From Fen-1273 sp963748405 (GTDB lineage: Bacteria; Bacteroidota; Ignavibacteria; UBA10030; UBA6906), in NCBI GenBank assembly GCA_963748405.1, contig CAVVIT010000007.1, positions 558,001 to 622,000 of the forward strand: a stretch of DNA of 64,000 bases. The letters are read 5' to 3'. The notes under the pieces were generated by a model. That model saw only the letters and a list, made by a program, of their open reading frames with translations, was not told the DNA's origin and ran no database searches. A program made the translations under genes and the position numbers. Shown piece after piece: positions 1 to 9,026 of the stretch; the first letter of the stretch is position 1, and the number at the start of each line of letters is the position of its first letter.

Positions 1-239
1 ACACGACGGCGATCGAGCAGCTGGGCGCATCGTCGAGGAACGGGATTGACAATCCCCACGTCTACGCATTTCTTGCATGTTCGTACGCCGCGGAGTACCT
101 GCTTGCGGGCTCTGAAAACGGGAAACTGAAGAAGGAGGCCGCCGAGGCATTCGGCCGGGTGAAGGGAATCGACCCCCGCTACGAGCTCGACAGGAGCCTG
201 ATATCCCCCGGCATCATCGCGGTCCTCGGCGGAGAATGA
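1..239 (+). CDS. C-terminal end of a TPR-like protein (truncated by window edge)
   Basis: An open frame enters from the left edge and stops at TGA 237-239, giving the last 78 residues. The text is helical, with Ala/Tyr/Leu spacing such as HVYAFLACSYAAEYLLAG followed by a charged helix and a GIDPRY turn. This resembles the last tetratricopeptide helices of a solute-binding or scaffolding protein. The start and most of the protein lie outside the window, so no function is assigned. The patatin gene follows after 7 nt and is probably in the same transcript. Confidence 0.6.
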   Translation, partial: TTAIEQLGASSRNGIDNPHVYAFLACSYAAEYLLAGSENGKLKKEAAEAFGRVKGIDPRYELDRSLISPGIIAVLGGE

Positions 240-246
240 CCCCCCG

Positions 247-1119
247 GTGAGCCCCTCCTCGCATCACCCCCGGTTTTCGCTTGTCCTCGGCGGCGGCGGA
301 GCCAGGGGACTGGCGCACGTCGGCGTCCTCAACGTTCTCGAACGCGAGGGGCTCCGTCCCGGCCTCATCGTGGGGACCAGCATGGGGGCGATCGTCGGAG
401 GGATGTACGCGCAGACACCCAGCGCCGCCGTCGTCCAGGAGAGGATCACGCGGCTCATCAGGAGCAAGCCGTTCCAGAGGATCGTCCTCGACGCGTTCGC
501 GCACGAAGGGGCGCCCGACACTCTCCGGACGGTGTCCCAGCTCTACGGCCGGATGCGCCGGGGGTACGGCATACTGAAATCCGTCTGGTCCCCGGGAATC
601 GTCGAAGTCCCCGTCCTGCTGGATTTTCTCTCGCATCTTCTCGATGACGTCCCGTTCGGGAAGTGCGTCATCCCGTTCGCATCCGTGGCCTGCGACATAC
701 GCACCGGGAAGGAAGTCATATGCCGGACCGGGCTGATGCTCAAAGCGGTTGCCGCGAGCTCGGCGATCCCCGGCGTGGTTTCCCCCGTGAGGCTGAAAGG
801 GCGGTGGCTTGTCGACGGCGCTCCCACGAGCATGGTTCCGGTCGACGCCGCCCTCGAGATCTCGCGCCTCCCCGTGGTCGCCGTCACGGTGACCCGGGCC
901 GTGGGCGGCACGCGCATGACGAACGCCATCGACGTGGTGCTCCGCGCAGGGGCGATCGCACGGCTCCGGCTGACGGAGTACAATCTGCGGGATGCAGCCG
1001 TGGTGATGCGTCCGAACGTGGGCTCGTTCGGCTGGGCCGAATTTCGGTCGGTCGGCAGGATCATCAGGGAAGGAGAGCGCGTCGCGGAAAAAGCCCTGAG
1101 GAGCATCGGGAAACTCTGA
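247..1119 (+). CDS. Patatin-like phospholipase family protein
   Basis: The 290-residue product is a predicted serine lipid acyl hydrolase of the patatin/RssA group. The oxyanion-hole motif GGGGARG lies at residues 15-21, the nucleophile elbow GTSMG at 43-47 (Ser45), and the dyad Asp in DGA at about residue 190. All three catalytic elements of the family are present. There is no obvious signal peptide, so it is probably cytoplasmic or peripherally attached to the inner membrane. The start is GTG 247, just after the upstream stop, which suggests translational coupling. The lipid substrate cannot be inferred. Confidence 0.88.
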   Translation: MSPSSHHPRFSLVLGGGGARGLAHVGVLNVLEREGLRPGLIVGTSMGAIVGGMYAQTPSAAVVQERITRLIRSKPFQRIVLDAFAHEGAPDTLRTVSQLYGRMRRGYGILKSVWSPGIVEVPVLLDFLSHLLDDVPFGKCVIPFASVACDIRTGKEVICRTGLMLKAVAASSAIPGVVSPVRLKGRWLVDGAPTSMVPVDAALEISRLPVVAVTVTRAVGGTRMTNAIDVVLRAGAIARLRLTEYNLRDAAVVMRPNVGSFGWAEFRSVGRIIREGERVAEKALRSIGKL

Positions 1120-1144
1120 AGCCGGGAATCCCCGGGTCGGCCGT

Positions 1145-1768
1145 TCACCCTTCGGCGCGCTTCCACCCGGTGATGATCGAGAAGAAGTTGGACCACCCCG
1201 CGATGATCACCATGAGCAGGTGCCCGGCGAAGAAGAAGACGAATCCCCCCGCAAAGAGGAAATGCCAGATCCGGGCGGTGTCGTATCCGCCGAAGATCCA
1301 TGCGAGCCATCCGAACTGGACCGGCCAGTAGATCGACATCCCGGTCAGGACCGAGCCGAGCGCCGCAATCGGGATTGATGTGTAGGCGAGCTTCTGCAGC
1401 GGGTTGTACTTTCCGGCGGGAGGATGCTCCCGGCGGATCCTCAGGTAATACTTGATCATCGGCAACACGCCCCGGACGTCCTCTCCCCGGAAGAGCGTCG
1501 TCCGCCTCCCGTGTCTGCTCAGGACGTTGTACGCGAACCAGACGGCGCCGTTGGCGGCGAAGAGCCACATCCCGAAGAAATGGAACATGCGGGCCCCCGC
1601 GAGCCACCCGCCCAGCGTCAGCGCATCCGGGATCGTGAAATTCCAGATGGGGGATGCGTTGTAGATCTTCAGGCCGCTCATCAGCATCATGCCGAGCGCG
1701 ATGAAGTTGACCCAGTGGGTCAGCCGGATGATAAACGGGTGCTGGAACTCTCTCTTCGTTGTTTTCAC
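1145..1768 (-). CDS. Cytochrome b561-type membrane subunit (Ni/Fe-hydrogenase/thiosulfate reductase type)
   Basis: The 207-residue integral membrane protein has about four hydrophobic segments and paired histidines suited to two b hemes: RLTHW (His18), MFHFF (His63), and RIWHF and FAGHLL near the C terminus. This matches the cytochrome b561 (PF01292-like) electron-transfer subunits that link quinones to periplasmic oxidoreductases. It starts at GTG 1768, separated by a single base from the stop of the molybdopterin protein upstream on the same strand. The two are very likely a complex: Moco enzyme outside the inner membrane, heme b subunit within it. It differs from the MsrQ partner of MsrP, so the MsrPQ label is avoided. 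Confidence 0.82.
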   Translation of the reverse strand: MKTTKREFQHPFIIRLTHWVNFIALGMMLMSGLKIYNASPIWNFTIPDALTLGGWLAGARMFHFFGMWLFAANGAVWFAYNVLSRHGRRTTLFRGEDVRGVLPMIKYYLRIRREHPPAGKYNPLQKLAYTSIPIAALGSVLTGMSIYWPVQFGWLAWIFGGYDTARIWHFLFAGGFVFFFAGHLLMVIIAGWSNFFSIITGWKRAEG

Positions 1769-1769
1769 G

Positions 1770-2510
1770 TCAGATCCCCGCGAACCAGTCGTAGCCCTGG
1801 TCTTCCCAGTACCCCCCCGTATTCTCGTTCGTCACGGTGAGTCCGGTCACCCATTTCGCGCTCTTGTACCCGAGCTTCGTCGGCATCACGATGCGGACCG
1901 GGGCGCCGTGTGCGAGCGTCAGGGGCTTGTCGTATGCCTCGTAGCACAGAAGGGTCTGCGCGTGAAGGACGCTCGGCATGTCGTATGACGTCGTGTAATC
2001 GTCCCCGCATCTGACGGACAGGTACTTCGCGCCGGTGTCGGCCCCCGCCATCCGGAGGAAATCCGCAAGCACCGTCCCCCCCCAGCGGGGAACCATGCTC
2101 CAGCCTTCGACGCAGCAGTGGCGGACGTTCATGACCCGTTTGGGGAGCGCGGAGATGGACTCGAGCGTGTACGTGCCCGGCCGGGCGACGAGGCCGTCCA
2201 CGGTAAGCGTCCATGATGCAGGATCGACGTCGGGGGGGTCGTCGTTCTTGTCGTTGACCCGGAATCCCTCTTCGGGGGTCAGTTCGGACGCGGAATATTC
2301 GGTGCTGAGGCGGGAGCCGTCGAAGACTTTCGACTGGAACCAGTCGTTGAACTTCTGGAACGAACGGAGGAACGACTCGGTCTTCCCCTCCGGCATGATG
2401 TTGCAGCCTGCAACGAGGACGAGCGGGGAGAGCCTCAGCAGGCGTCTCCGCGTGATTCCGCCTCCCGCAGCGCCTTCCTGCGAGGCCGGGGGTCTTGTAT
2501 GATCGGCCAT
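1770..2510 (-). CDS. Molybdopterin-dependent oxidoreductase, sulfite oxidase family, Tat-type lipoprotein
   Basis: The 246-residue protein contains the sulfite-oxidase-type Moco fold. The conserved Mo-ligand cysteine lies in RHCCVEGWS, followed by the W-G-G-T segment and the KLGYKSAKW region. The N terminus carries ITRRRLLRLS, a Tat-like twin-arginine stretch, then a hydrophobic core and LVAGC, a plausible lipobox. It would therefore be exported folded and anchored on the periplasmic side. ATG 2510 is chosen because GAGGAGA precedes it; longer frames upstream lie antisense to gnd. It is paired with the cytochrome b subunit immediately downstream. The substrate (sulfite, sulfoxides or other) is unknown. 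Confidence 0.85.
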   Translation of the reverse strand: MADHTRPPASQEGAAGGGITRRRLLRLSPLVLVAGCNIMPEGKTESFLRSFQKFNDWFQSKVFDGSRLSTEYSASELTPEEGFRVNDKNDDPPDVDPASWTLTVDGLVARPGTYTLESISALPKRVMNVRHCCVEGWSMVPRWGGTVLADFLRMAGADTGAKYLSVRCGDDYTTSYDMPSVLHAQTLLCYEAYDKPLTLAHGAPVRIVMPTKLGYKSAKWVTGLTVTNENTGGYWEDQGYDWFAGI

Positions 2511-2630
2511 GAGTGCTCTCCTCAAATATCCGCCCAAAGAACATCGCGGAGGGAACGCCGGGATAGGCCCTCCGTGCATTTCACGGTAATGAGAATTCGC
2601 GGGTTTGTCAACCCCCGGTGCGATGTGTTC

Positions 2631-2659
2631 TTGCTCATTCGCCCCGTCCTCCGTACATT
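2631..2659 (+). promoter_or_regulatory. Candidate promoter for gnd
   Basis: TTGCTC at 2631-2636, a 17-nt spacer and TACATT at 2654-2659 lie about 38 nt upstream of the gnd start. The layout repeats at several other genes in this window. No transcription start is measured. Confidence 0.5.
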
Positions 2660-2696
2660 GACGACAACAGGTGAAACGAAGAACAGGGAGTCGGCC

Positions 2697-4109
2697 GTGG
2701 ACAAGTATCATTTTGGCGTCGTGGGACTGGGAGTGATGGGCCAGAATCTTGCCCGGAATCTCGAGCGGAACGGTTTCTCCGTGGTCGGGTACGACGCGGA
2801 CGGGAAGAAGGTGGATGATTTTGCCGCGGTGATGGCCGGATTGAAAGGGGCGCCGGCCCGCTCCGCGGCGGAGTTTCTCCGGCTTCTGGATTCTCCGAGG
2901 CGCATACTGATCATGGTCCCCGCGGGAAAGGCGGTCGACGCGGTCATCGGTGATCTGAAAGGGAGCCTCTCCCCCGGAGACGTGCTCATCGACGGCGGGA
3001 ACTCCTATTTCGCGGACACCGAGCGGCGGCTCAAGTCCCTGGAAGGGACGGGGATACTCTTCATCGGGACCGGCGTGAGCGGCGGCGAAGAGGGAGCGCT
3101 CCGGGGTCCTTCGATCATGCCGGGGGGAAATCCCGCGGCGTGGCCGGCCGTCAGGGGGCCCCTGCAGGCAATCGCCGCGAAGACCGACGACGGCGTCCCG
3201 TGCTGCGACTGGATCGGCAAGGGGGGAGCGGGTCACTTCGTCAAAATGGTGCACAACGGCATCGAGTACGGCGACATGCAGATCATCTGCGAAGCGTATT
3301 TTCTGATGAGCCGGCTCCTCGGTATGACCCCCGCGGCCATGGCCGACGTGTTTGCGTCCTGGGACACCGGGGAGCTCAACAGCTACCTGATACAGATCAC
3401 GGCGGAGATCCTCCGCCGGGTGGATCCCGACACGGGGAAGCCGCTCGTGGACGTGATACTGGATACGGCCGAACAGAAGGGGACAGGAAAGTGGACCGGG
3501 CAGGTCGCGCTCGACCTCGGGGTCCCCGCGCTCACGATCGCGGACGCCGTGTTTGCCCGCACGCTGAGCGCTCTCAAAAAGGAGAGGGTCGCGGCCTCCG
3601 CAGTCCTGAAAGGCCCCGCGCCCGCGTTCTCCGGGGACAAAAAGGAATTCCTCGAGTTGATACGGAAAGCGCTCCTCTGCTCGAAGATCTGCTCGTACGC
3701 CCAGGGGTTCCAGCTCCTGCGGGCCGCGGATGCCGAGTACGCGTGGGAACTGAATTTCGGCAGGATTGCTCTCCTGTGGCGCGCGGGGTGCATCATCCGC
3801 GCCCGGTTCCTGGGAAAGATCAACGAGGCGTACCAGAAGGATCCCGCGATTGCGAACCTTCTCCTTGATCCCTGGTTCACGGGAATCCTCTCGTCGTACC
3901 AGGGCGCGTGGAGGAGCGTGATCGTGGCCGCCGTTTCGCAGGGAATTCCGGTCCCGGCGTTCACGAGCGCCCTGGCGTACTTCGACAGCTACCGGAGCGC
4001 GGCGCTTCCGGCAAACCTCCTCCAGGCGCAGCGCGACTATTTCGGCGCGCACACGTACCGGCGCATCGACAGGGAAGGCGTCTTCCACACGCAGTGGGAA
4101 GAGGCCTGA
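2697..4109 (+). CDS. gnd: 6-phosphogluconate dehydrogenase (decarboxylating)
   Basis: The 470-residue enzyme converts 6-phosphogluconate to ribulose 5-phosphate, CO2 and NADPH in the oxidative pentose phosphate pathway. The N-terminal Rossmann motif GVVGLGVMGQNLA, the substrate loop GVSGGEEGA and the catalytic K/N segment KMVHNGIEYGDMQ are intact. The C-terminal helical domain is full length, and the size matches the family (about 470). GTG 2697 is chosen because it places the Rossmann strand at the N terminus and follows CAGGGAG; the longer frame upstream is not homologous-looking. The stop overlaps the pdxB start, so the two are translationally coupled. Confidence 0.96.
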   Translation: MDKYHFGVVGLGVMGQNLARNLERNGFSVVGYDADGKKVDDFAAVMAGLKGAPARSAAEFLRLLDSPRRILIMVPAGKAVDAVIGDLKGSLSPGDVLIDGGNSYFADTERRLKSLEGTGILFIGTGVSGGEEGALRGPSIMPGGNPAAWPAVRGPLQAIAAKTDDGVPCCDWIGKGGAGHFVKMVHNGIEYGDMQIICEAYFLMSRLLGMTPAAMADVFASWDTGELNSYLIQITAEILRRVDPDTGKPLVDVILDTAEQKGTGKWTGQVALDLGVPALTIADAVFARTLSALKKERVAASAVLKGPAPAFSGDKKEFLELIRKALLCSKICSYAQGFQLLRAADAEYAWELNFGRIALLWRAGCIIRARFLGKINEAYQKDPAIANLLLDPWFTGILSSYQGAWRSVIVAAVSQGIPVPAFTSALAYFDSYRSAALPANLLQAQRDYFGAHTYRRIDREGVFHTQWEEA

Positions 4110-5248
4110 TGAAGATCGCCCTCGACAGGAACATTCCTCTCGGGCGCTCGGCATTCTCGTCGCTCGGCGACGTGACGCTCCTGGAAACGACGGACGTGAC
4201 CCGGGGGAACCTGAAGGACGCCGGCGCGCTCGTCATCCGCTCCGAGACGAAAGTGGGCCCCGCGCTTCTCGGGGGGAGCAGCGTTCGCTTCGTCGGCAGC
4301 GCGACGATCGGAACGGACCACGTCGATCTTCCGTACCTCGCCTCGAAAGGGATAGCCTTCGCAAACGCCCCCGGGTCGAACGCGAACTCGGTGAAGGAAT
4401 ACGTCCTCGCCGCCCTTCTGACGCTTGCGGGGCGGGGGGGCTTTCGCCTGCGGGGGAAGACGATCGGCGTCGTCGGCCTCGGCAATGTCGGCTCCCGCGT
4501 TGCACGGCTGGCCCGCGCGCTCGGGATGATCGTGCTCGAGAATGATCCCCCCCGCCGGCGGGCATCGGGAGACGAGTCCTTTGTGCCGCTCGACGCGCTG
4601 ATGGGCGCCGATGTCGTGACGATCCATGTCCCCCTGACGCGGACGGGGAGCGATCCCACGTATCATCTCTTCGACGCCGCGCGCATCCGCGCGATGAAGG
4701 CGGGTTCGGTTCTTCTCAATACCTCGCGCGGCGCGGTCGTCGAGACGTCCGCGCTTGCGGCCGCTCTCCGGGATGGGCATCTCTCCGCGGCCGTGCTCGA
4801 CGTGTGGGAGGGGGAGCCCGTGATCGATACCGGCCTCCTTGCCCTGGCCTCGCTCGGCACCCCGCACATCGCGGGCTACTCCATCGACGGGAAGGTGAAC
4901 GCGGCATCCATGGTCCGGCTCGCGCTTGCCCGTTTTCTCGGCGACGATTCGACGTGGGACCCGGCTTCCGAGATCCCGCCCCCGGTTGTCCCCTCCGTGA
5001 CGCTTGCAGCGGGGTGTGACCCGGAAAGAATCCTCCACGGGGCCGTGAAGGCCTGCTACGACATCGAGACGGACGACCGGCTCCTGCGGGCGATCTCCGG
5101 CATGCCGCCGGATGAGCATCGCCGCTACTTTATGGGACTGAGGACCGGATACAGGGTCCGCCGCGAGTTTTCTTCGGTGATGATTTCACCTCCCCCTGCG
5201 GACGAGAATCTCCGCCGGGCCCTTTCCGATGCCGGGTTCCGGCTCTGA
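4109..5248 (+). CDS. pdxB: Erythronate-4-phosphate dehydrogenase
   Basis: The 379-residue protein is a D-2-hydroxyacid dehydrogenase of the PdxB subfamily, the second step of DXP-dependent pyridoxal phosphate synthesis. It shows the NAD motif GVVGLGNVGSRVA and the catalytic Arg (NTSRGAVV), Glu (DVWEGEP) and His (TPHIAGYS). The C-terminal extension after the catalytic domain is typical of PdxB, and the length matches the E. coli enzyme. ATG 4109 overlaps the gnd stop in the string TGATG. Pairing with gnd is metabolically reasonable, because erythrose 4-phosphate from the pentose pathway feeds PdxB synthesis. Confidence 0.93.
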   Translation: MKIALDRNIPLGRSAFSSLGDVTLLETTDVTRGNLKDAGALVIRSETKVGPALLGGSSVRFVGSATIGTDHVDLPYLASKGIAFANAPGSNANSVKEYVLAALLTLAGRGGFRLRGKTIGVVGLGNVGSRVARLARALGMIVLENDPPRRRASGDESFVPLDALMGADVVTIHVPLTRTGSDPTYHLFDAARIRAMKAGSVLLNTSRGAVVETSALAAALRDGHLSAAVLDVWEGEPVIDTGLLALASLGTPHIAGYSIDGKVNAASMVRLALARFLGDDSTWDPASEIPPPVVPSVTLAAGCDPERILHGAVKACYDIETDDRLLRAISGMPPDEHRRYFMGLRTGYRVRREFSSVMISPPPADENLRRALSDAGFRL

Positions 5249-5254
5249 AAGTCC

Positions 5255-5282
5255 GGGGCCCGTTCCGGGCCCCTTCCGTTCT
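5255..5282 (+). terminator. Possible hairpin terminator after pdxB
   Basis: A 7-bp GC stem (GGGGCCC 5255-5261 with GGGCCCC 5267-5273) with a 5-nt loop is followed by TTCCGTTCT, only a weak T tract. It sits between pdxB and the kinase gene and could give partial termination. Confidence 0.4.
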
Positions 5283-5321
5283 CTGACCACACGTTCCGAC
5301 ACACATTAACCTGGAGCAACA

Positions 5322-6407
5322 ATGCCCGTGACAATACGCCCCGAGACTGAAACCGCATTCGACGTTCTCACGCTTGGCGAGTGCATGATCCGCCTGAGCC
5401 CCCCCGGACACCAGAGAATCGAGCTGACTCCCGTGTTCGAGGCGTTTGCCGGAGGGGGCGAGTACAACGTGTCGTACGCCCTGGCCCGCTACGGCATGCG
5501 GACGGGCTGGGTTTCCCGGCTCGTCGACAACCCGCTCGGCCAGTTCATCAGGAACCACGCGCGGGCGAGCGGGATGGACCTGAGCGAGGTGATCTGGGTT
5601 CCGTACGACGGGTCCGGAAGGGCCGACCGCATCGGGCTCAATTTCACGGAGGTGGGAATGGGTGTGCGGGCAAGCGTGACGCTCTACGACCGGGGGCACA
5701 CGGCGATCGCCCACATGAAGCCGGGGGAAGTCGACTGGAAGCGCATATTCGGCACGCGGGGGGTCCGCTGGTTTCACACCGGCGGCATATTCACCGCGCT
5801 GAGCGACACGTGCGCGGAGGTGACCGTGGAATCGATGAAGGCGGCGCACGAGGCGGGAACGATCGTCAGTTACGACCTGAACTTCCGGAGCAAGCTCTGG
5901 TCGAGCAAGAAGGCGATCGAGGTCACCGCCGGGGTGATCCCGTACGTTGACGTCCTGATCGGGAACGAGGAGGACTTCCAGAAGGTGCTCGGGTTCACCG
6001 TGGAAGGGGCGGATGCCAACCTGAAGAGCCTCCCGGTGGAGGGATACAAGAGGATGGTCGAGAAGGTCGTGAAGAAATTTCCCGGCATCCGGGCGGTCGG
6101 GACGACGCTCCGTGAGGTCGTGAGCGGACTCGTGAACAACTGGTCCGCCATCATGTATTACGACGGGACGTTTTATGAGTCGCGCAAATTCATGAACCTG
6201 GAAATCGAAGACCGTGTGGGGGGAGGGGACGGGTTCTGCAGCGGGTTCGTCTACGGACTCCTCCACGGAATGACGCCGCAGGAGTGCGTGGAGATGGGTG
6301 CGGCGCACGGGGCGCTGCTGCAGACCACGCGCGGCGATACGAGCATGGTGACGATGGAAGAGCTGAAACACGTCATGGCGGGAGGAAGCGCCAGGATCAA
6401 GCGGTAA
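5322..6407 (+). CDS. kdgK: PfkB-family sugar kinase, probably 2-keto-3-deoxygluconate kinase
   Basis: The 361-residue protein has the ribokinase/PfkB fold. The N-terminal signature is GGGEYNVSYALARYG. The C-terminal anion-hole/catalytic-base motif is DRVGGGDGFCSGF, a GAGD variant with GGGD. Neighbouring sugar-acid genes and the overall sequence favour a 2-keto-3-deoxygluconate kinase feeding an Entner-Doudoroff-like route, but PfkB specificity cannot be proven from motifs. The 73-nt gap after pdxB holds a hairpin, so expression may be partly independent. The start is ATG 5322, with CTGGAG a few bases upstream. Confidence 0.78.
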   Translation: MPVTIRPETETAFDVLTLGECMIRLSPPGHQRIELTPVFEAFAGGGEYNVSYALARYGMRTGWVSRLVDNPLGQFIRNHARASGMDLSEVIWVPYDGSGRADRIGLNFTEVGMGVRASVTLYDRGHTAIAHMKPGEVDWKRIFGTRGVRWFHTGGIFTALSDTCAEVTVESMKAAHEAGTIVSYDLNFRSKLWSSKKAIEVTAGVIPYVDVLIGNEEDFQKVLGFTVEGADANLKSLPVEGYKRMVEKVVKKFPGIRAVGTTLREVVSGLVNNWSAIMYYDGTFYESRKFMNLEIEDRVGGGDGFCSGFVYGLLHGMTPQECVEMGAAHGALLQTTRGDTSMVTMEELKHVMAGGSARIKR

Positions 6408-6417
6408 CTCCTCCCCC

Positions 6418-6470
6418 CGTCATTCAGCGAACCGCGTTCTTTGCGTCCCGCCGAAGGCGGGGCAATCCGG
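6418..6470. repeat. Dispersed palindromic repeat, copy 1 (inverted partner of 9411-9465)
   Basis: The core 6433-6470 (38 nt) is an exact reverse complement of 9411-9448, and a shared CGTCATT box extends both copies. It contains the small hairpin CCCGCC-GAA-GGCGGG. It lies between the convergent ends of kdgK and the TonB-dependent receptor, so it could act as a transcription stop for both. The layout resembles dispersed intergenic repeats of bacterial genomes rather than a gene. Confidence 0.8.
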
Positions 6471-6475
6471 CGCTA

Positions 6476-8893
6476 TCAGACGTGGAACGCGAGCTTCAGT
6501 ATCACGTTCCGCCGTTCCTCCCAGCTCGCACCGCTGAAATATGCCCCCTTGATCAGGTGTTCGTGGTCGAGGAGGTTCGTGACGTAGATTGAGGGCTCGA
6601 GCGTGGCACCCCCCGTCATGTGGAACATGCGCCCCAGGCCGAAGTTCAGCACCCACGACGGGGCGGTGTGCGTGGCGGTGTTGAAATCAAAAAGACCGGT
6701 CTGGTAGGGAACGCCCCCCGGATTCCCGTTCGTCAGGCCTGAGCCGTATATCCCTTCCAGATTGACGAACCAGTCCCTCGGCTGGTAATTGACGCCCGTG
6801 ACGACCGAGAGCCTCTGGTCGTGATCGAGGTCCGTCGCCGCTCCGTCGTTGCCTATGTCAAGGAACCCGCCCGATACCGTCCCTGTCCCGTAGGCATGGA
6901 TCACCGAAGCGTTCAGGAATCCCGAAAATGGAGTTTCCGGACTGCTGAAGGAGAGCCCCATCTCGACCCCGCTGATGTAGACTGTCTCGATGTTGACGGG
7001 GGTCTTGATGGCGCTGTTGCCCACCGTCTGGTCGTCCACCCCCGGAGCGGCCCGTTTGTAAAATCCCGTCAGTTTTCCCCTCAGCCCTCCCGGGAACATG
7101 TGCGTGTACATGATTTCGTAGAAATCATCCCTCTCGGGGAGTGTGGGCGTGAGCGATGTGCTGACGTTCAGCGCAATGGAGCGGAGCCCCTCAATATTCG
7201 TCGGCATGAAGAGCCGTCCGAAGTACAGGTACGCGGTGTTTGATTCGTCGAGGTAGAAGTTCCACCTGATGCGCGGGCTCACCTGGTGGGTGAGCGGAAT
7301 GTCCGGCGCGACGTGCTGGTCGTACCGCGCCCCCAGTTCGAATGACGTCCAGTCAAGCGGGTGCCACTCGGTTTCGGCGAATACCCCGAAATCCGATCCG
7401 TGAAATTTCGTCACGATCGACGGTCCCGGGAATCCGGCGGAGTCGTTCGACGTGAATTGTTCCGTCCCGGAGGTACTGCTGAGGTTGAGTCCCGTCTTGA
7501 TCATGAACGCGTGGGAGAACCGTCTGTCGTACGTCGTCCGGAACCCGATCGTCGTGAAGCTTCGGTCTTCCGTCAGAAGATAGTTGTTCGCCGTATCGCC
7601 CGCGAACTGAAATCCCGGGGGATCGGTCGATCCGGGCGTGTACGTGAGCCCCCCTTCCCTGGCGTACGCGCCGGCGAAGATGTTGGATTCCCGGTCGATG
7701 TCTGAGTTCAATGTCCTGAAGTACGAGAGCGTCTGGAACCCGTTCGTCGTCCTCTGCTGGTCCGAGGCGATCCCTTCCGAGGAATCGAATGGCACCTGCG
7801 TGTTCGTCAGTCCGAAATTCAGATTGGACGTGAGATAGTCGACGTCGCTTAAAACGTAGTCCAGTTTGCCGTACAGAAAATAGTCGAACCCGTGGTCGTG
7901 AAACAGGTTCGCCACGGGGGGGTCGATCCGCCTGTCGGTTTCCTGCCGTGATCCCGAAATGAAATATCCCAGGTTCCCGGCGTGGTCGCTGACCGAAAGT
8001 GCCTGACCGTTGGAATTGAGCGCCCTGAACGGTCCGACGCGTGAGCCGAGCGTGTCTCCGGCGGATGCCGGCCCGGATGCGCTCCCGGTCGAAAAGGGCT
8101 TTGTCCCGTTGAATGTGAGGTAGCTGCCGGCGTACGTCGTTGCGTCCAGGTGAAATGCCCCCGTCGGCACGCGGTTATTCAGGTCGACGACGGCCGACAT
8201 TTGCCCTCCGTATTCCGCCGGGAACCCTCCGGTGATGAACGTGGCCCTGTCGATCACTTTGGGGTCGACGACCTCGTTCAGCCCGCCGAACACGCCGAGA
8301 GGTACCGGTATCCCGTCGATGTAGTACGTGAACTCTCCGTGCTGCCCCCTGATGTGCACTTCGCCGGTCGGTGCGCGCGCCGCCCCTATAATATTCTCCT
8401 GGAGGAGGTTGGTCATGCGCGCCGTAGGAGGGACGTGATACGTTTCCGATTCGAACACCTGATTTCCTGTCCTCGGATCGATGTGCGAGACCGCCAGTTC
8501 CCTGTCGGCGGTGACGACGACCTCCTGTTCTTCCGTTCCTTCGGAATGAAGCGTGAGCGTGAATGCAGAATGTGACCCGTCGATGAGAATCGAATCGGCG
8601 AACGTATTATAACCGACGAACCATGCGGAGACGTTGTACCAGCCGGGCTGAATGTCCCTGAACCTGATGAGCCCCGCGGGGTTTGTGGCATCCTGCGCGA
8701 CGAATCTTCCGTCACGCCTGAGGACGACGTGCGCCATCTCCATGGGAATCTTCCCGTCCGCGTCGATGACGGTGATCCTCGCCTGGACGCCGTGATCGGC
8801 CGGACGTTCGCCCGGTGCCTCCCCTGCGGACCAGGCGGAACCGCGGGTGATGATCGTTGATAAAACCGTGATGACGATCGCAATGATGCGCAT
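6476..8893 (-). CDS. TonB-dependent receptor with CarboxypepD_reg-like N domain
   Basis: The 805-residue outer-membrane receptor has a signal peptide (MRIIAIVITVLSTIITRGSA) and then a carboxypeptidase-regulatory-like beta domain (about 25-115). A plug domain follows, with the helix/loop text HIRGQHGEFTYYIDGIPVP and GGFPAEYGGQMSAVVDL. A long 22-strand barrel runs to the C terminus, ending in aromatic-rich strands. ATG 8893 is chosen for its AGGGGAG ribosome-binding site; the frame stays open upstream into a separate small gene whose stop seems lost to a one-base change. The ligand is unknown. An upstream CxxC protein and tonB nearby (13483-14217) are context. Confidence 0.88.
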   Translation of the reverse strand: MRIIAIVITVLSTIITRGSAWSAGEAPGERPADHGVQARITVIDADGKIPMEMAHVVLRRDGRFVAQDATNPAGLIRFRDIQPGWYNVSAWFVGYNTFADSILIDGSHSAFTLTLHSEGTEEQEVVVTADRELAVSHIDPRTGNQVFESETYHVPPTARMTNLLQENIIGAARAPTGEVHIRGQHGEFTYYIDGIPVPLGVFGGLNEVVDPKVIDRATFITGGFPAEYGGQMSAVVDLNNRVPTGAFHLDATTYAGSYLTFNGTKPFSTGSASGPASAGDTLGSRVGPFRALNSNGQALSVSDHAGNLGYFISGSRQETDRRIDPPVANLFHDHGFDYFLYGKLDYVLSDVDYLTSNLNFGLTNTQVPFDSSEGIASDQQRTTNGFQTLSYFRTLNSDIDRESNIFAGAYAREGGLTYTPGSTDPPGFQFAGDTANNYLLTEDRSFTTIGFRTTYDRRFSHAFMIKTGLNLSSTSGTEQFTSNDSAGFPGPSIVTKFHGSDFGVFAETEWHPLDWTSFELGARYDQHVAPDIPLTHQVSPRIRWNFYLDESNTAYLYFGRLFMPTNIEGLRSIALNVSTSLTPTLPERDDFYEIMYTHMFPGGLRGKLTGFYKRAAPGVDDQTVGNSAIKTPVNIETVYISGVEMGLSFSSPETPFSGFLNASVIHAYGTGTVSGGFLDIGNDGAATDLDHDQRLSVVTGVNYQPRDWFVNLEGIYGSGLTNGNPGGVPYQTGLFDFNTATHTAPSWVLNFGLGRMFHMTGGATLEPSIYVTNLLDHEHLIKGAYFSGASWEERRNVILKLAFHV

Positions 8894-9026
8894 AGTCGCT
8901 CCCCTGTCGTGGAAGTTGTCGTGCAACGCATCAGATGTCGCCGTCCGCGCGCACGCATGGCTGCGCGCTCTTCCGGGCCGACGGCCCCGATGCGTAATCC
9001 GTGATATGCTTCTGTGAGTGACGGAG

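Noticed and set aside
1770..4154. A 794-codon minus-strand frame continuing past the Moco gene
   Set aside because: The upstream part is antisense to gnd, is Arg/Pro rich and has no domain text. Only the last 246 residues, with their own ribosome-binding site, look like a protein.
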